Source of the DNA: Sharpea porci
GTDB lineage: Bacteria > Bacillota_I > Bacilli_A > Erysipelotrichales > Coprobacillaceae
Assembly: GCF_009695655.1 (NCBI RefSeq)
Contig: NZ_VUNM01000017.1
Coordinates: 1 to 48,474 of the forward strand
Direction of reading: 5' to 3'
DNA length: 48,474 nt
Part shown: in pieces, positions 16,034 to 24,318 of the stretch
How positions within the stretch are numbered: the first letter of the stretch is position 1
Layout of the letters: each line of letters starts with the position of its first letter
Made by a program: the position numbers and the translations under genes
The notes under the pieces: model-generated
Told to the model about the DNA's origin: nothing
Seen by the model: the letters and a program-made list of their open reading frames with translations, nothing else
The model's database searches: none

Positions 16034-19000
16034 ATTACGGCGTTGTAATTGATTTGATCAATAACATTTCTAATTGACATCCAAACTGAAGTATCATCAA
16101 AAATATCTACGACACTTCCCTGATCAGTAAAAGGAGACTCTTGTAATACCGAAAAATCTGTCATCATGCCATTATGGACAATATACTCAACAATTTGATT
16201 GACAAAATAGATTTGCCGACTGCTCATTCTTTTACCATCCAAGAAATCAGAAAATGCCTTTTTAGCAACATTCATATCTAAACCTACAATGCTTCTTACA
16301 AAGGCACCTAGCGGCTTCTCACCATATTCATGTCGATAATCTTCTTTTGTACCTGCTTCATTCCAAAGGATACGTTCTAAAGACTCTAGGTCATCCTGAT
16401 CAAGTGGTTGATTCGTTTTGATTTTTTTAATTGCCTCATCGTTGACATGTTGCATAATACAAAACTCTGCTTTTGCTTTATAATTCCTCAAATCATCATT
16501 TTCAAGCTCCGAATCATTCCATGACATATCCAAAATGTTATCAGTGAAATTCGTATCATATCGGCGTTTTCTATCCGTTGGTAAATATTTCATCAAATTT
16601 CTAAGATTAATACGAATCTTTTCGAAATCATTAATTCCTGCACGGTCAATATAGCCATCTTCTAAAACTTGACTAATTAATTCTTTTTGAGCAAGTATTT
16701 CTGGAATGTTTGCAACTGAAGATATCGCTTCCACTTTCTTGTAAAGATCTGATTTTAATCGACCATATTTTTTTCCCGCTAATTGTGCTAATTCCAATCC
16801 AAAAACTAATGCATCAAAGCGAACTGCCGTTGCTTCATCATCGTCTGGTTGAATATATGGAGCAAGTTCTTCACGAACTTGTAACGTATCTTCAAATGTT
16901 ATGCTCTGATAATTTTCTTTCTTCGCATACTTATCAACATATTTAATATGTTGTCTAACAGCAAAATTATCTCTTTTTATTTCCTTTACTTTATTGACCA
17001 TTGTATCAACTAATTCATTTCTAAATGCAATCAATTGATCTGTTTGATAATTGAGGTCTTGCAGTTTATATGCCATCTGGAATTCCAGGTTAAAAATTGC
17101 GCTTTGTAATGCAATCATATTAGTTGTCGAACGTCCTTTAGACATACGGAAGAATTCAAAGTTTCCACAAAAATCAAAAATATAGAATTGCGATTTATCT
17201 TCCCCATCCATAAGTCCAGGGCATAGACGCGTACCACGTCCAATCATTTGCCAAAACTTTGCCTTACTCATCACCTTTTTAAAGAATACAAGATTCAATA
17301 CTTCAGGTACATCTATTCCGGTATCAAGCATATCAACCGATATAGCTATCTGAGGAAGACCATTAGGATTAGAGAATTCATCTATTGCACTTTGTGAATA
17401 TGTTGTTTGATTATCAATAACTTTTACAAAAGGTTGTCCATTTGTTCCTTTAGATAGGTTTGGATATTCTTTGTTGAAAATTTCCATAATCTTTTCTGCA
17501 TGTAAATGATTTTTAGCAAATATGATTGTCTTACCTATTTTTTCACCATATTGAATTTTTAAGCCATTTGTCATTACTATATGAAGAACCTGCTTAATAG
17601 TATCTTCATTAAATAACCATGTATTTAATGCTGATGAATCTATTTTTAAAGGTAATACTTCTTCATTTTCAAAAGTTTCCTCATATTCCCTTTTTTCTTC
17701 TTCAGATAAATCAGCATAGGTTATACCTTCTTCAATGAATTTCAGTTTTGTTTCAACAGAAACATAATCAACTAAAAATCCATCCTTAACCGCCTGTGCT
17801 AACTCGTAGCCATATGTTGGTACACCATTTTCTAATTCAAAAATAGAATAAGTGTTTTTATCAATCTCATCTTTAGGTGTTGCTGTTAAGCCAACAAGTG
17901 GCGCATCAAAGTAGTTCAAAATATCTTTATATTTATTATAAATAGATCTATGTGCTTCATCACATATTACAAGATCAAAATGTCCAATTGTAAAAATTTT
18001 GCCCTCATCATCCATTATATTATCTACACAACTTATCATTGTTTGATAAGTTGAAAAAACACAATGAGCATTTATATTATCCTTATCTTCACAAAGATTA
18101 GTACAAGATAAATCTGGTAACATATTAACAAAGCTTCGTTTAGCCTGTGTAACAAGAGAAGTACGGTCAGCCAAAAATAGCACATTCTTGATCCAACCAG
18201 CTTCTAGCAATACTTTACACAAAGCAATAACTGTTCTAGTTTTACCAGAACCAGTCGCCATAACAAGAAGAGCTTTTCTTCTATTATCTTGGTCAAAACT
18301 TTCACACACTGCTTTTACCGCTGCTTCTTGATAATATCTACCAGCGATTCTCTTATCAACATTTACATACTTTAAGCTTGTCTTCATGTGCTGAAGATTA
18401 AAAAGCTTTTCAATATCTCTCTTCGAATAAATACCTGCTATTTTTCTTTCTGGATATTGATTATCAATAATGCGTGTCTCAAAACCATTTGTTAAGAATA
18501 CAACCGGTCTTCTACCAGACTCCTTCTCAAGAATATCAGCATAAAGTTTAGCTTGTTGACGTCCTTTTACAACGTCTACACATGTTCTCTTTGCTTCAAC
18601 AACAGCTAGAGGCATCTGCATATCATCATAAAGCACATAATCAGCATATCCTGTCTCAGATTGGTTAGGCATACCATTTAATTTAACTTCATTAAGCCAA
18701 TCTTTCCCTTCAACCCAGCCAGCATCTCTAAGCATTTCATCTATATACAGTTTTCGTGTTGAGTATTCTGTTAGCTCTAATGGTCTTGGAATATAATTAT
18801 CTTGATTTTCTATACGTCGTGCTGAGAGCTCGGCTTTTAGAGATTCATTCTCTTTACGCAATTTTTCTAAATCTAAATCTTTTTGTGCTATGTTTTGCAA
18901 TTCTTTTTGCAATTCAGCTTTCATTGTTTCAGACTGTGCACGATTGCTCTTAGCTTTTTTTATACGGTCATTAATATAATCTTTATTAAAATCACGTTGT

Positions 19001-19392
19001 TCATATTCATCTGCATAACAGCAAGAAACAAAGTCCATAAAAATAAAGAGATTCTCTAAACAAAGCATTGCTGCGTCTTTGCCCATTTTCTTATCACCAT
19101 GTGCAACATTATTGCCACAGCGACGAATATAATTCATTCTCTTTAAGAGATCCTCACCAACAATATTTCTAAATTCTACCGCATTCATTAAGCTTTGCAG
19201 ATTATCTTGGTATGGTTTTTTTAGTTCTTCTTCAACTGAATACAACCATTTAACAGCAAATTCCATTGCTCTACGGCAATTTATAATACATGCATCAGAG
19301 TCTAGAAGGAAAACTTTTTCTGCTGAAATTGCAACACTAGCAAAATCCTTAAACTTCGGTTCTTCTTTCAGATAATCAAAATTAGTCTTCAT
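16030..19392 (-). CDS. hsdR: Type I restriction enzyme R subunit (EcoEI type)
   Basis: ATP-driven translocase and nuclease of the type I system. The 1120 residues hold: a DUF4145-like helical domain at about 1-130, coiled coil at 150-200, endonuclease domain with Asp near 244 (GYADYVLYDD) and E-A-K near 263, Walker A MATGSGKTRT near 377, DEAH near 476, LTATPKDEID, and GRGTRLCPG. All motifs are intact. ATG 19392 is chosen because GGGGGT lies just upstream; a GTG six bases earlier is inside that site. It lies about 110 bases after hsdS1, so it may depend on the upstream operon or have its own promoter. Confidence 0.95.
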   Translation of the reverse strand: MKTNFDYLKEEPKFKDFASVAISAEKVFLLDSDACIINCRRAMEFAVKWLYSVEEELKKPYQDNLQSLMNAVEFRNIVGEDLLKRMNYIRRCGNNVAHGDKKMGKDAAMLCLENLFIFMDFVSCCYADEYEQRDFNKDYINDRIKKAKSNRAQSETMKAELQKELQNIAQKDLDLEKLRKENESLKAELSARRIENQDNYIPRPLELTEYSTRKLYIDEMLRDAGWVEGKDWLNEVKLNGMPNQSETGYADYVLYDDMQMPLAVVEAKRTCVDVVKGRQQAKLYADILEKESGRRPVVFLTNGFETRIIDNQYPERKIAGIYSKRDIEKLFNLQHMKTSLKYVNVDKRIAGRYYQEAAVKAVCESFDQDNRRKALLVMATGSGKTRTVIALCKVLLEAGWIKNVLFLADRTSLVTQAKRSFVNMLPDLSCTNLCEDKDNINAHCVFSTYQTMISCVDNIMDDEGKIFTIGHFDLVICDEAHRSIYNKYKDILNYFDAPLVGLTATPKDEIDKNTYSIFELENGVPTYGYELAQAVKDGFLVDYVSVETKLKFIEEGITYADLSEEEKREYEETFENEEVLPLKIDSSALNTWLFNEDTIKQVLHIVMTNGLKIQYGEKIGKTIIFAKNHLHAEKIMEIFNKEYPNLSKGTNGQPFVKVIDNQTTYSQSAIDEFSNPNGLPQIAISVDMLDTGIDVPEVLNLVFFKKVMSKAKFWQMIGRGTRLCPGLMDGEDKSQFYIFDFCGNFEFFRMSKGRSTTNMIALQSAIFNLEFQMAYKLQDLNYQTDQLIAFRNELVDTMVNKVKEIKRDNFAVRQHIKYVDKYAKKENYQSITFEDTLQVREELAPYIQPDDDEATAVRFDALVFGLELAQLAGKKYGRLKSDLYKKVEAISSVANIPEILAQKELISQVLEDGYIDRAGINDFEKIRINLRNLMKYLPTDRKRRYDTNFTDNILDMSWNDSELENDDLRNYKAKAEFCIMQHVNDEAIKKIKTNQPLDQDDLESLERILWNEAGTKEDYRHEYGEKPLGAFVRSIVGLDMNVAKKAFSDFLDGKRMSSRQIYFVNQIVEYIVHNGMMTDFSVLQESPFTDQGSVVDIFDDTSVWMSIRNVIDQINYNAVI

Positions 19393-19501
19393 GCTCACAC
19401 CCCCAAGATAAATACTTCACATATAACTATTATAAACCTTCTAAAAGCACAAAACACTATATGTCTATAATACAATACACAGTTTATAAATACTATCTTA
19501 T

Positions 19502-20590
19502 TTATACAAACCTTGATTTGTCGACTTGCTTAACTAATTCTACGAATTCATTTTGTAACTCTAGTGGCGGCACAAATCCTTTTAGATTTGCTATTTTACT
19601 TTGGAACAAATTAGCTTGTGCCGATACAGTCGTCGCTTTTTTTATTTGTTCTTGTATATATTCTGAAGTCATCATATATTCTGCAAATACTGGCAGTATA
19701 TCTTTTTTGAACCTTATTAATGCAGCACTTCTAACCATTTGAAATTTTATTCCGGCTGGTACGCTGCAACATCTTCCGACCGATCCAGAGCACGAAATGA
19801 GCACATCACCCTCTTTTGGTACGATTCTCTTTGATATTCGGTTATACTCAGTTTCATCAATATAGTCTACATCATTTAATTGCAAAGAATGATTAAGGAT
19901 ATTCCTTGCTGATAACAAATATATTCCTTTTGAAGTACGCTTTGGTGTTGCATGTTCCCCATCAGTTATCACTTCCGATATTTCATTAACACTAAGTAAT
20001 TTCCAACCTTTTGGATTTTCTCTTAAATCCCCAAACATCTCGACAAATCGGGCTTTAACAAGGTCATCAAGTGACGCTAATTCACACTTATAATCATTAA
20101 TAATCTCTGTTACTTTATCAAGAATTTCTACTATATTTCTTTGTTTATCTATATTTTGTATATTTACTTTAAATTTTGATAATGTTGCTTTGTTAAGAGT
20201 TTTACCCATAACAGCTTTGTTGGTGCCATCCTCCCAGTTCATACTAGAAAACATATAATATATGTAGTCAGGTATAAGTTCCACTACATGCTTATCCCTA
20301 AACGACATAATTGCTTCGTTAGAATACATGGGTTCAGATGTGATTGCAGTCTTTCCAATTGAAAGCTTAAAACTCATGACAACAGTATTTTTTGGTATCT
20401 GACTAATTTTACTCTCAAATACCGCACGATCAGACAAACATTCCTTTGTTTCTTTTATGTATTTTCCACACTTCGATAAATCTGCAATAGATATCCACTT
20501 ATTATCTTTTGAACTCCAATATTCCGGGGTATTCCTTGAAGGAGTCTTACCCATTTGGAGTTCAAAAATATCTTCTAATCTATATTCCAT
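19502..20590 (-). CDS. hsdS: Type I specificity subunit, second copy, lacking the C-terminal tail
   Basis: DNA-recognition subunit with two target-recognition domains (about 1-160 and 190-350) and a central conserved segment DDLVKARFVEMFGD near 175-188. It stops at QVDKSRFV, right after the recombination site at 19506-19528, where hsdS2 continues with about 20 more residues. GGAGAG precedes the ATG. Its two halves differ from those of hsdS2, while the three site regions are nearly identical. I read it as a store of two alternative recognition domains placed next to the recombinase; it may or may not work as a subunit without the tail. Confidence 0.9.
   Translation of the reverse strand: MEYRLEDIFELQMGKTPSRNTPEYWSSKDNKWISIADLSKCGKYIKETKECLSDRAVFESKISQIPKNTVVMSFKLSIGKTAITSEPMYSNEAIMSFRDKHVVELIPDYIYYMFSSMNWEDGTNKAVMGKTLNKATLSKFKVNIQNIDKQRNIVEILDKVTEIINDYKCELASLDDLVKARFVEMFGDLRENPKGWKLLSVNEISEVITDGEHATPKRTSKGIYLLSARNILNHSLQLNDVDYIDETEYNRISKRIVPKEGDVLISCSGSVGRCCSVPAGIKFQMVRSAALIRFKKDILPVFAEYMMTSEYIQEQIKKATTVSAQANLFQSKIANLKGFVPPLELQNEFVELVKQVDKSRFV
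19506..19528 (+). repeat. Recombination site A (end of hsdS1)
   Basis: A 23-base exact match to 23214-23236. Read on the coding strand it is CAAA-TCAAGG-TTTG: inverted arms around a six-base centre. Confidence 0.6.
20028..20072 (+). repeat. Recombination site B (middle of hsdS1)
   Basis: Forty-five bases matching 23742-23786 with one mismatch, encoding the central conserved segment. On the plus strand the dyad is CAAA-TCGGGC-TTTA. Confidence 0.6.
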
Positions 20591-20602
20591 CTTTTATCTC
20601 TC

Positions 20603-20621
20603 CAAACCCGGATTTGTCAGG
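20603..20621 (+). repeat. Recombination site C (before hsdS1, over the recombinase stop)
   Basis: A 19-base exact match to 24284-24302. On the coding strand it is CAAA-TCCGGG-TTTG. The recombinase stop codon (20617-20619) lies inside it. Because this site is outside the hsdS frame, identity between C and F is not explained by protein conservation. Confidence 0.6.
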
Positions 20622-21585
20622 AAATATATTTTTGATGTGAAGCTTTTACATTGTTTTGATTTACCATAGCATATTGCATTGTTGTATCGATTTGTGAATG
20701 CCCAAGAATCTTTTGTACTTGTTCTATAGGCATGCCTTTATCAATGGCTCTTGTAGCCATCGTTCTCCTAAATTTATGTGGGTGTATTCTTTCGAGTTTT
20801 AATTCTCTACCTAGCTCTCTTAGACGTATTTCAACACCACTAATTTTTAATCTCTTGAACGGGGTATTCAATGTCACAAACAATGCTGGATTATCATCAT
20901 TTCTAGAATCAATGTATTCTTTTAGATGCACTTTAGACTTAGCATCAAAATACACACGTCTTTCTTTATCTCCTTTACCATAAACAACACATTCTCTACC
21001 CTCTAAATCAATGTCATCAATATTAAGATTAACCAATTCCCCAACACGCATTCCTGTTGAATATAATAGATCAATAATTGCTTTATCTCTCGTTGTCTTA
21101 CAACCATCTCTAAGCTTTTCAATTGCTTCATCCGATATCGTATTTTTAACAACTTTCTTTGTCTTTATTTTATGAATTCTTTTCATCGGGCTTTTTAAAA
21201 TATAATCCTCTTCCTCAAGCCAAGAAAAAAAACTTGATATGTTACGTCTTACATTATCTATAGTTACATTCGAACAGTTATTTCTCTTTTGATATTCCGA
21301 CAAGTACTCACGCATCTCTTCTGTTGTTATTTTTCTTACTTCAGTTTCTATTTGTGCAAACATGGCTTCTAATGTTGTTTTATAGAACTTAATCGTTCTT
21401 GATGAACAACCTTCTATTTGTTTTGCAGCAAAAAACATTTGCATAAAGTCCTCATTAGAGATATTTTGTTTCACTAATGTGTTTTCTGCAAATGTCTTCA
21501 ATATAACTTCTTGTAGTTTCTTCATCTGCTCAATTGTTAGATAAGCAGACATTTCATTCAATACTATAACGATTTTTTCATCCAT
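20617..21585 (-). CDS. Tyrosine recombinase next to the hsdS genes
   Basis: Phage-integrase/Xer-type recombinase, 322 residues. It has an N-terminal SAM-like DNA-binding domain (~50-140), then the catalytic set: Arg in STGMRVGEL near 180, Lys in GKGDKERRV near 205, HPHKFRRT near 268-275, His in LGHSQIDTT near 295 and Tyr in MQYAMV near 304. All are present, so it should be active. It sits between TIR and hsdS1 and is the likely enzyme for the three pairs of dyad sites; recombinases of this family are known partners of phase-variable hsdS genes. Its ribosome site lies in the loop of a hairpin (separate entry). Confidence 0.92.
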   Translation of the reverse strand: MDEKIVIVLNEMSAYLTIEQMKKLQEVILKTFAENTLVKQNISNEDFMQMFFAAKQIEGCSSRTIKFYKTTLEAMFAQIETEVRKITTEEMREYLSEYQKRNNCSNVTIDNVRRNISSFFSWLEEEDYILKSPMKRIHKIKTKKVVKNTISDEAIEKLRDGCKTTRDKAIIDLLYSTGMRVGELVNLNIDDIDLEGRECVVYGKGDKERRVYFDAKSKVHLKEYIDSRNDDNPALFVTLNTPFKRLKISGVEIRLRELGRELKLERIHPHKFRRTMATRAIDKGMPIEQVQKILGHSQIDTTMQYAMVNQNNVKASHQKYIS

Positions 21586-21608
21586 GTTGGTATCTCCTTT
21601 ATACCAAC
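21586..21608 (-). promoter_or_regulatory. Hairpin presenting the recombinase ribosome site in its loop
   Basis: GTTGGTAT - AAAGGAG - ATACCAAC, directly followed by the ATG. The 8-bp perfect inverted repeat encloses exactly the Shine-Dalgarno sequence. It could tune translation or be a protein operator for autoregulation. Confidence 0.5.
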
Positions 21609-22007
21609 ATCAACCAACCATTATATAATTATCCAAATTATTTTTAAGATAATGAATTTAATAGCTTTTGCATTTTAGCAAACTCATATTTATTAGCATA
21701 TTAAAATCACTTCAAAGCTAAACATTCAAATCATGCTTATTTTTTATATCATAAAGATCAGGATAAAAAAGCACTATCTGATAAAAAGCAACTCTCAGGA
21801 ATATTGAATAGCTCGTATTTCTAGATTGATTTTTCATTTACTAAAGCGTTGCTTTCTCGAAACGAAATAACAATATAACTGAAAGAAGTTCCATGTAATA
21901 AACTTTGAACTATCAAAAAATAATCAGTTTTAGTTCAGCTTATAAAACAAATCATGTAAATTTTTATAGGTAGTTTTAATCAACCACGTTTCATTCGATG
22001 ATTTCTA
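21609..22007. other. AT-rich gap between TIR gene and recombinase
   Basis: About 400 bases with no gene I can support. A TATAAT on the minus strand (21620-21625) may serve the recombinase. The rest shows only short AT-rich repeats. Confidence 0.5.
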
Positions 22008-23135
22008 TTAATTCGAAATATCCATCATAAACTGATCCAATATATAAATCCAGCGTTTTTCATCAACACTTAAATCAAACATTTTAATCAACTTATCTTT
22101 TAACTCAGTAATGCTTGCTTTGCATTTATCGCTCCCATCTAGAATAGCTCCCATTCTATTCGTATCCACAGCACATTGGGCATATTTAGGATTTTTAAAA
22201 TTAAATGAAGGTACATAAATATTTGTATAATCTGATTGAGTTACCCACACAGCGCCCATTTCATTTAAGCATGCTGGACTATTTAAATACTCATCAGACC
22301 ATAGAACAATAACAAATATTTTTCTACTAAAAGAATTCCTCAAATACTCATAAATATTCTGATCTAATGGAATTTTGTGTAGTGGATGAGATGTATATAT
22401 TAGTTGATCTCCTTCTATTCCTATACCACTAAGAAGTTTTTCTAAAGCATTTCCATATTTTTTATCCGTAGAACTATGGCTTAGGAAAATGACAGGTTCT
22501 GATTTTCGATTACAATCATTCCTATCTATGAATTGAGAAAAGTCAACTTCATCTATTCCCTCATAAATTTCTTTTATCAATTCCCTATTTTTTTCATGAT
22601 CATCATAATTAATGACAAATTTATTATCACAAATATCCATCCAATTTTCTGTATACCAGTCTAATAATCTTAACAAAAAATACTTAATCTTGTCTTTATC
22701 ATTAGTACGTATCCCCTGTTCTAGGGAATACAAATCATTTGTGACAAAACCACCCTTTGTATAATTCTCAATTACTGTTTTAATACCCCTAAATTCATAT
22801 TTCAGCTTATCATATGCATTGATTTTGTTCAAATCATTTTTACTTTCTTCAAGTTCCTCTAAATATGTAGACAAAATCGCTTTGGCGCGTTTAAGTCCAC
22901 TTATACAAGCATCACAAAAATCACTTTTAGGAGTATTTAAGGCGTACACGCTTAAGTCGTATTGTTGTTCTTTAAATTCATCTATTTCGTAGCTCTCAGC
23001 ACCATATTCATTGATTAAAAACCTTTCAGCTTTTGATTTCCATGCAAGAAATTCCGGAGAACTACTTGTTACTCTTTTCAAGATGAGTTGATCTATTTCA
23101 CCTATTATTGATTTAAGTTTGTCTATTTTGTTCAT
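22008..23135 (-). CDS. TIR-domain protein inside the type I system
   Basis: 375 residues. The first ~200 are helical with no family I recognise. A TIR domain follows from about 213: VIFLSHSSTDKKYG, then IFVIVLWSDEYLNSP and CLNEMGAVW, with Glu near 291 in the place of the catalytic Glu of NAD-cleaving TIR domains. It has no transmembrane segment. The ATG lies eleven bases after the hsdS2 stop with GGAG between, so it is translated from the hsdM-hsdS2 transcript. Bacterial TIR proteins of this kind act in anti-phage abortive defence; linkage to the restriction system is inference from position. Confidence 0.85.
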   Translation of the reverse strand: MNKIDKLKSIIGEIDQLILKRVTSSSPEFLAWKSKAERFLINEYGAESYEIDEFKEQQYDLSVYALNTPKSDFCDACISGLKRAKAILSTYLEELEESKNDLNKINAYDKLKYEFRGIKTVIENYTKGGFVTNDLYSLEQGIRTNDKDKIKYFLLRLLDWYTENWMDICDNKFVINYDDHEKNRELIKEIYEGIDEVDFSQFIDRNDCNRKSEPVIFLSHSSTDKKYGNALEKLLSGIGIEGDQLIYTSHPLHKIPLDQNIYEYLRNSFSRKIFVIVLWSDEYLNSPACLNEMGAVWVTQSDYTNIYVPSFNFKNPKYAQCAVDTNRMGAILDGSDKCKASITELKDKLIKMFDLSVDEKRWIYILDQFMMDISN

Positions 23136-23146
23136 CTTCCATCTCC

Positions 23147-24238
23147 TTATCCAAAGTATTCTTGCATTAATGAATCAAATAATAATTGTGCTTCATCTAA
23201 TGCTTTTTGTACAACAAACCTTGATTTGTCGACTTGGCTTAAAAATACATCATATTGCTGCTGTAATTCTATTGGTGGGACAATCATTTCTCTTTGTTTT
23301 AATGAGTTGAATTCAATATTGTCTGCAGTTACAGCACGGACGCCAGATAATATATCCTTTTCATGCATTTTAAACTGAACAGATAGAAACTTTGCTAGAA
23401 CTAGTTCATTAGGAATAAAAGCTTTCAAATCTTGATTGATAGTTATTGGAACCGCATTGATAGCAACCGGTAATGTATGCTTTAATATACCACTTCTAAT
23501 AACAATAATTACTGAATTTACAGGAACCATTCTTGCTGTACTATTCTCTACACCTAATTGATTAATTTTAATTTGACTATCTTTTATCACTTTACATTTC
23601 ATATCTTTAGAAGAAACCCAAGGAATATCACCATCCTTATAATACTCAGGATGTGCTTTCGATGGTGTCCCTCCCCCATATATTTCTGTGCATAAGCTTT
23701 CTACAGAAGCAGTTTTCCATCCCTTATCATTATTAATCGGGTCCCCAAACATCTCGACAAATCGGGCTTTAACAAGATCATCAAGTTTTTTTAACTCCAA
23801 ACTTCTCATTTCAATAACACTTTGTAAGTTATCTAAAGTTCTAATAATAATATCCTGTTGTTCTAAATCACGAACATTATAAATTTCAATATCAGAAATA
23901 TAAGCTTTATTAGTGTGCTTTAATCCAGCACCTTTGAATCCAGCTTGCAGAATATTCATATTAGCCTTTAAAAAATAATATAGATATTTGCACTTCACGC
24001 TATCGTTAGTTTGTAAAACAACACAGTCTGTTGACGTACTAAATTTGCCAGAATAATAATGTAATGTTGCATTTCCACCAGTTCCCATGATTATTGCTTC
24101 ACCATCGATTTGATAATCATCATATCGCTTGTTTTCTTCTGAACTAGAAGTAAAAAACATGTATTTCCCATCTTCAACAGCTTCACCAGCTTTAATATTT
24201 GATTTTTGTGTAAAGGTACAAATTTCTCTAATTTTCAT
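23147..24238 (-). CDS. hsdS: Type I specificity subunit, full-length copy next to hsdM
   Basis: 363 residues with two recognition domains (about 1-145 and 170-335), central segment KKLDDLVKARFVEMFGD near 150-165 and the C-terminal conserved tail ending LLFDSLMQEYFG. It follows hsdM by 80 bases, with site F between them. No strong ribosome site precedes MKIREICTF; GGAT is the nearest. Being complete and adjacent to hsdM, it is the likely expressed copy, with sites F, E and D marking the edges of its two domains. Confidence 0.93.
   Translation of the reverse strand: MKIREICTFTQKSNIKAGEAVEDGKYMFFTSSSEENKRYDDYQIDGEAIIMGTGGNATLHYYSGKFSTSTDCVVLQTNDSVKCKYLYYFLKANMNILQAGFKGAGLKHTNKAYISDIEIYNVRDLEQQDIIIRTLDNLQSVIEMRSLELKKLDDLVKARFVEMFGDPINNDKGWKTASVESLCTEIYGGGTPSKAHPEYYKDGDIPWVSSKDMKCKVIKDSQIKINQLGVENSTARMVPVNSVIIVIRSGILKHTLPVAINAVPITINQDLKAFIPNELVLAKFLSVQFKMHEKDILSGVRAVTADNIEFNSLKQREMIVPPIELQQQYDVFLSQVDKSRFVVQKALDEAQLLFDSLMQEYFG
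23214..23236 (+). repeat. Recombination site D (end of second domain of hsdS2)
   Basis: Exact 23-base partner of site A, same orientation. The hsdS2 frame continues through it into the tail, which hsdS1 lacks. Confidence 0.6.
23742..23786 (+). repeat. Recombination site E (middle of hsdS2)
   Basis: Partner of site B with one mismatch in 45 bases, same orientation. Confidence 0.6.
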
Positions 24239-24283
24239 ATATTAATCCAAAAATATCAAAATAGAATTTTTCTATCATCTAAA

Positions 24284-24302
24284 CAAACCCGGATTTGTCA
24301 GG
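24284..24302 (+). repeat. Recombination site F (between hsdM and hsdS2)
   Basis: Exact 19-base partner of site C in non-coding DNA, 17 bases after the hsdM stop, same orientation. Confidence 0.6.
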
Positions 24303-24318
24303 CTTGTTTTCTTCCTTT

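Noticed and set aside
19502-24302. Inversion-type phase variation of hsdS
   Set aside because: Paired sites are in direct orientation; the inverted core between different site types has unequal central bases and would give nonsense products.
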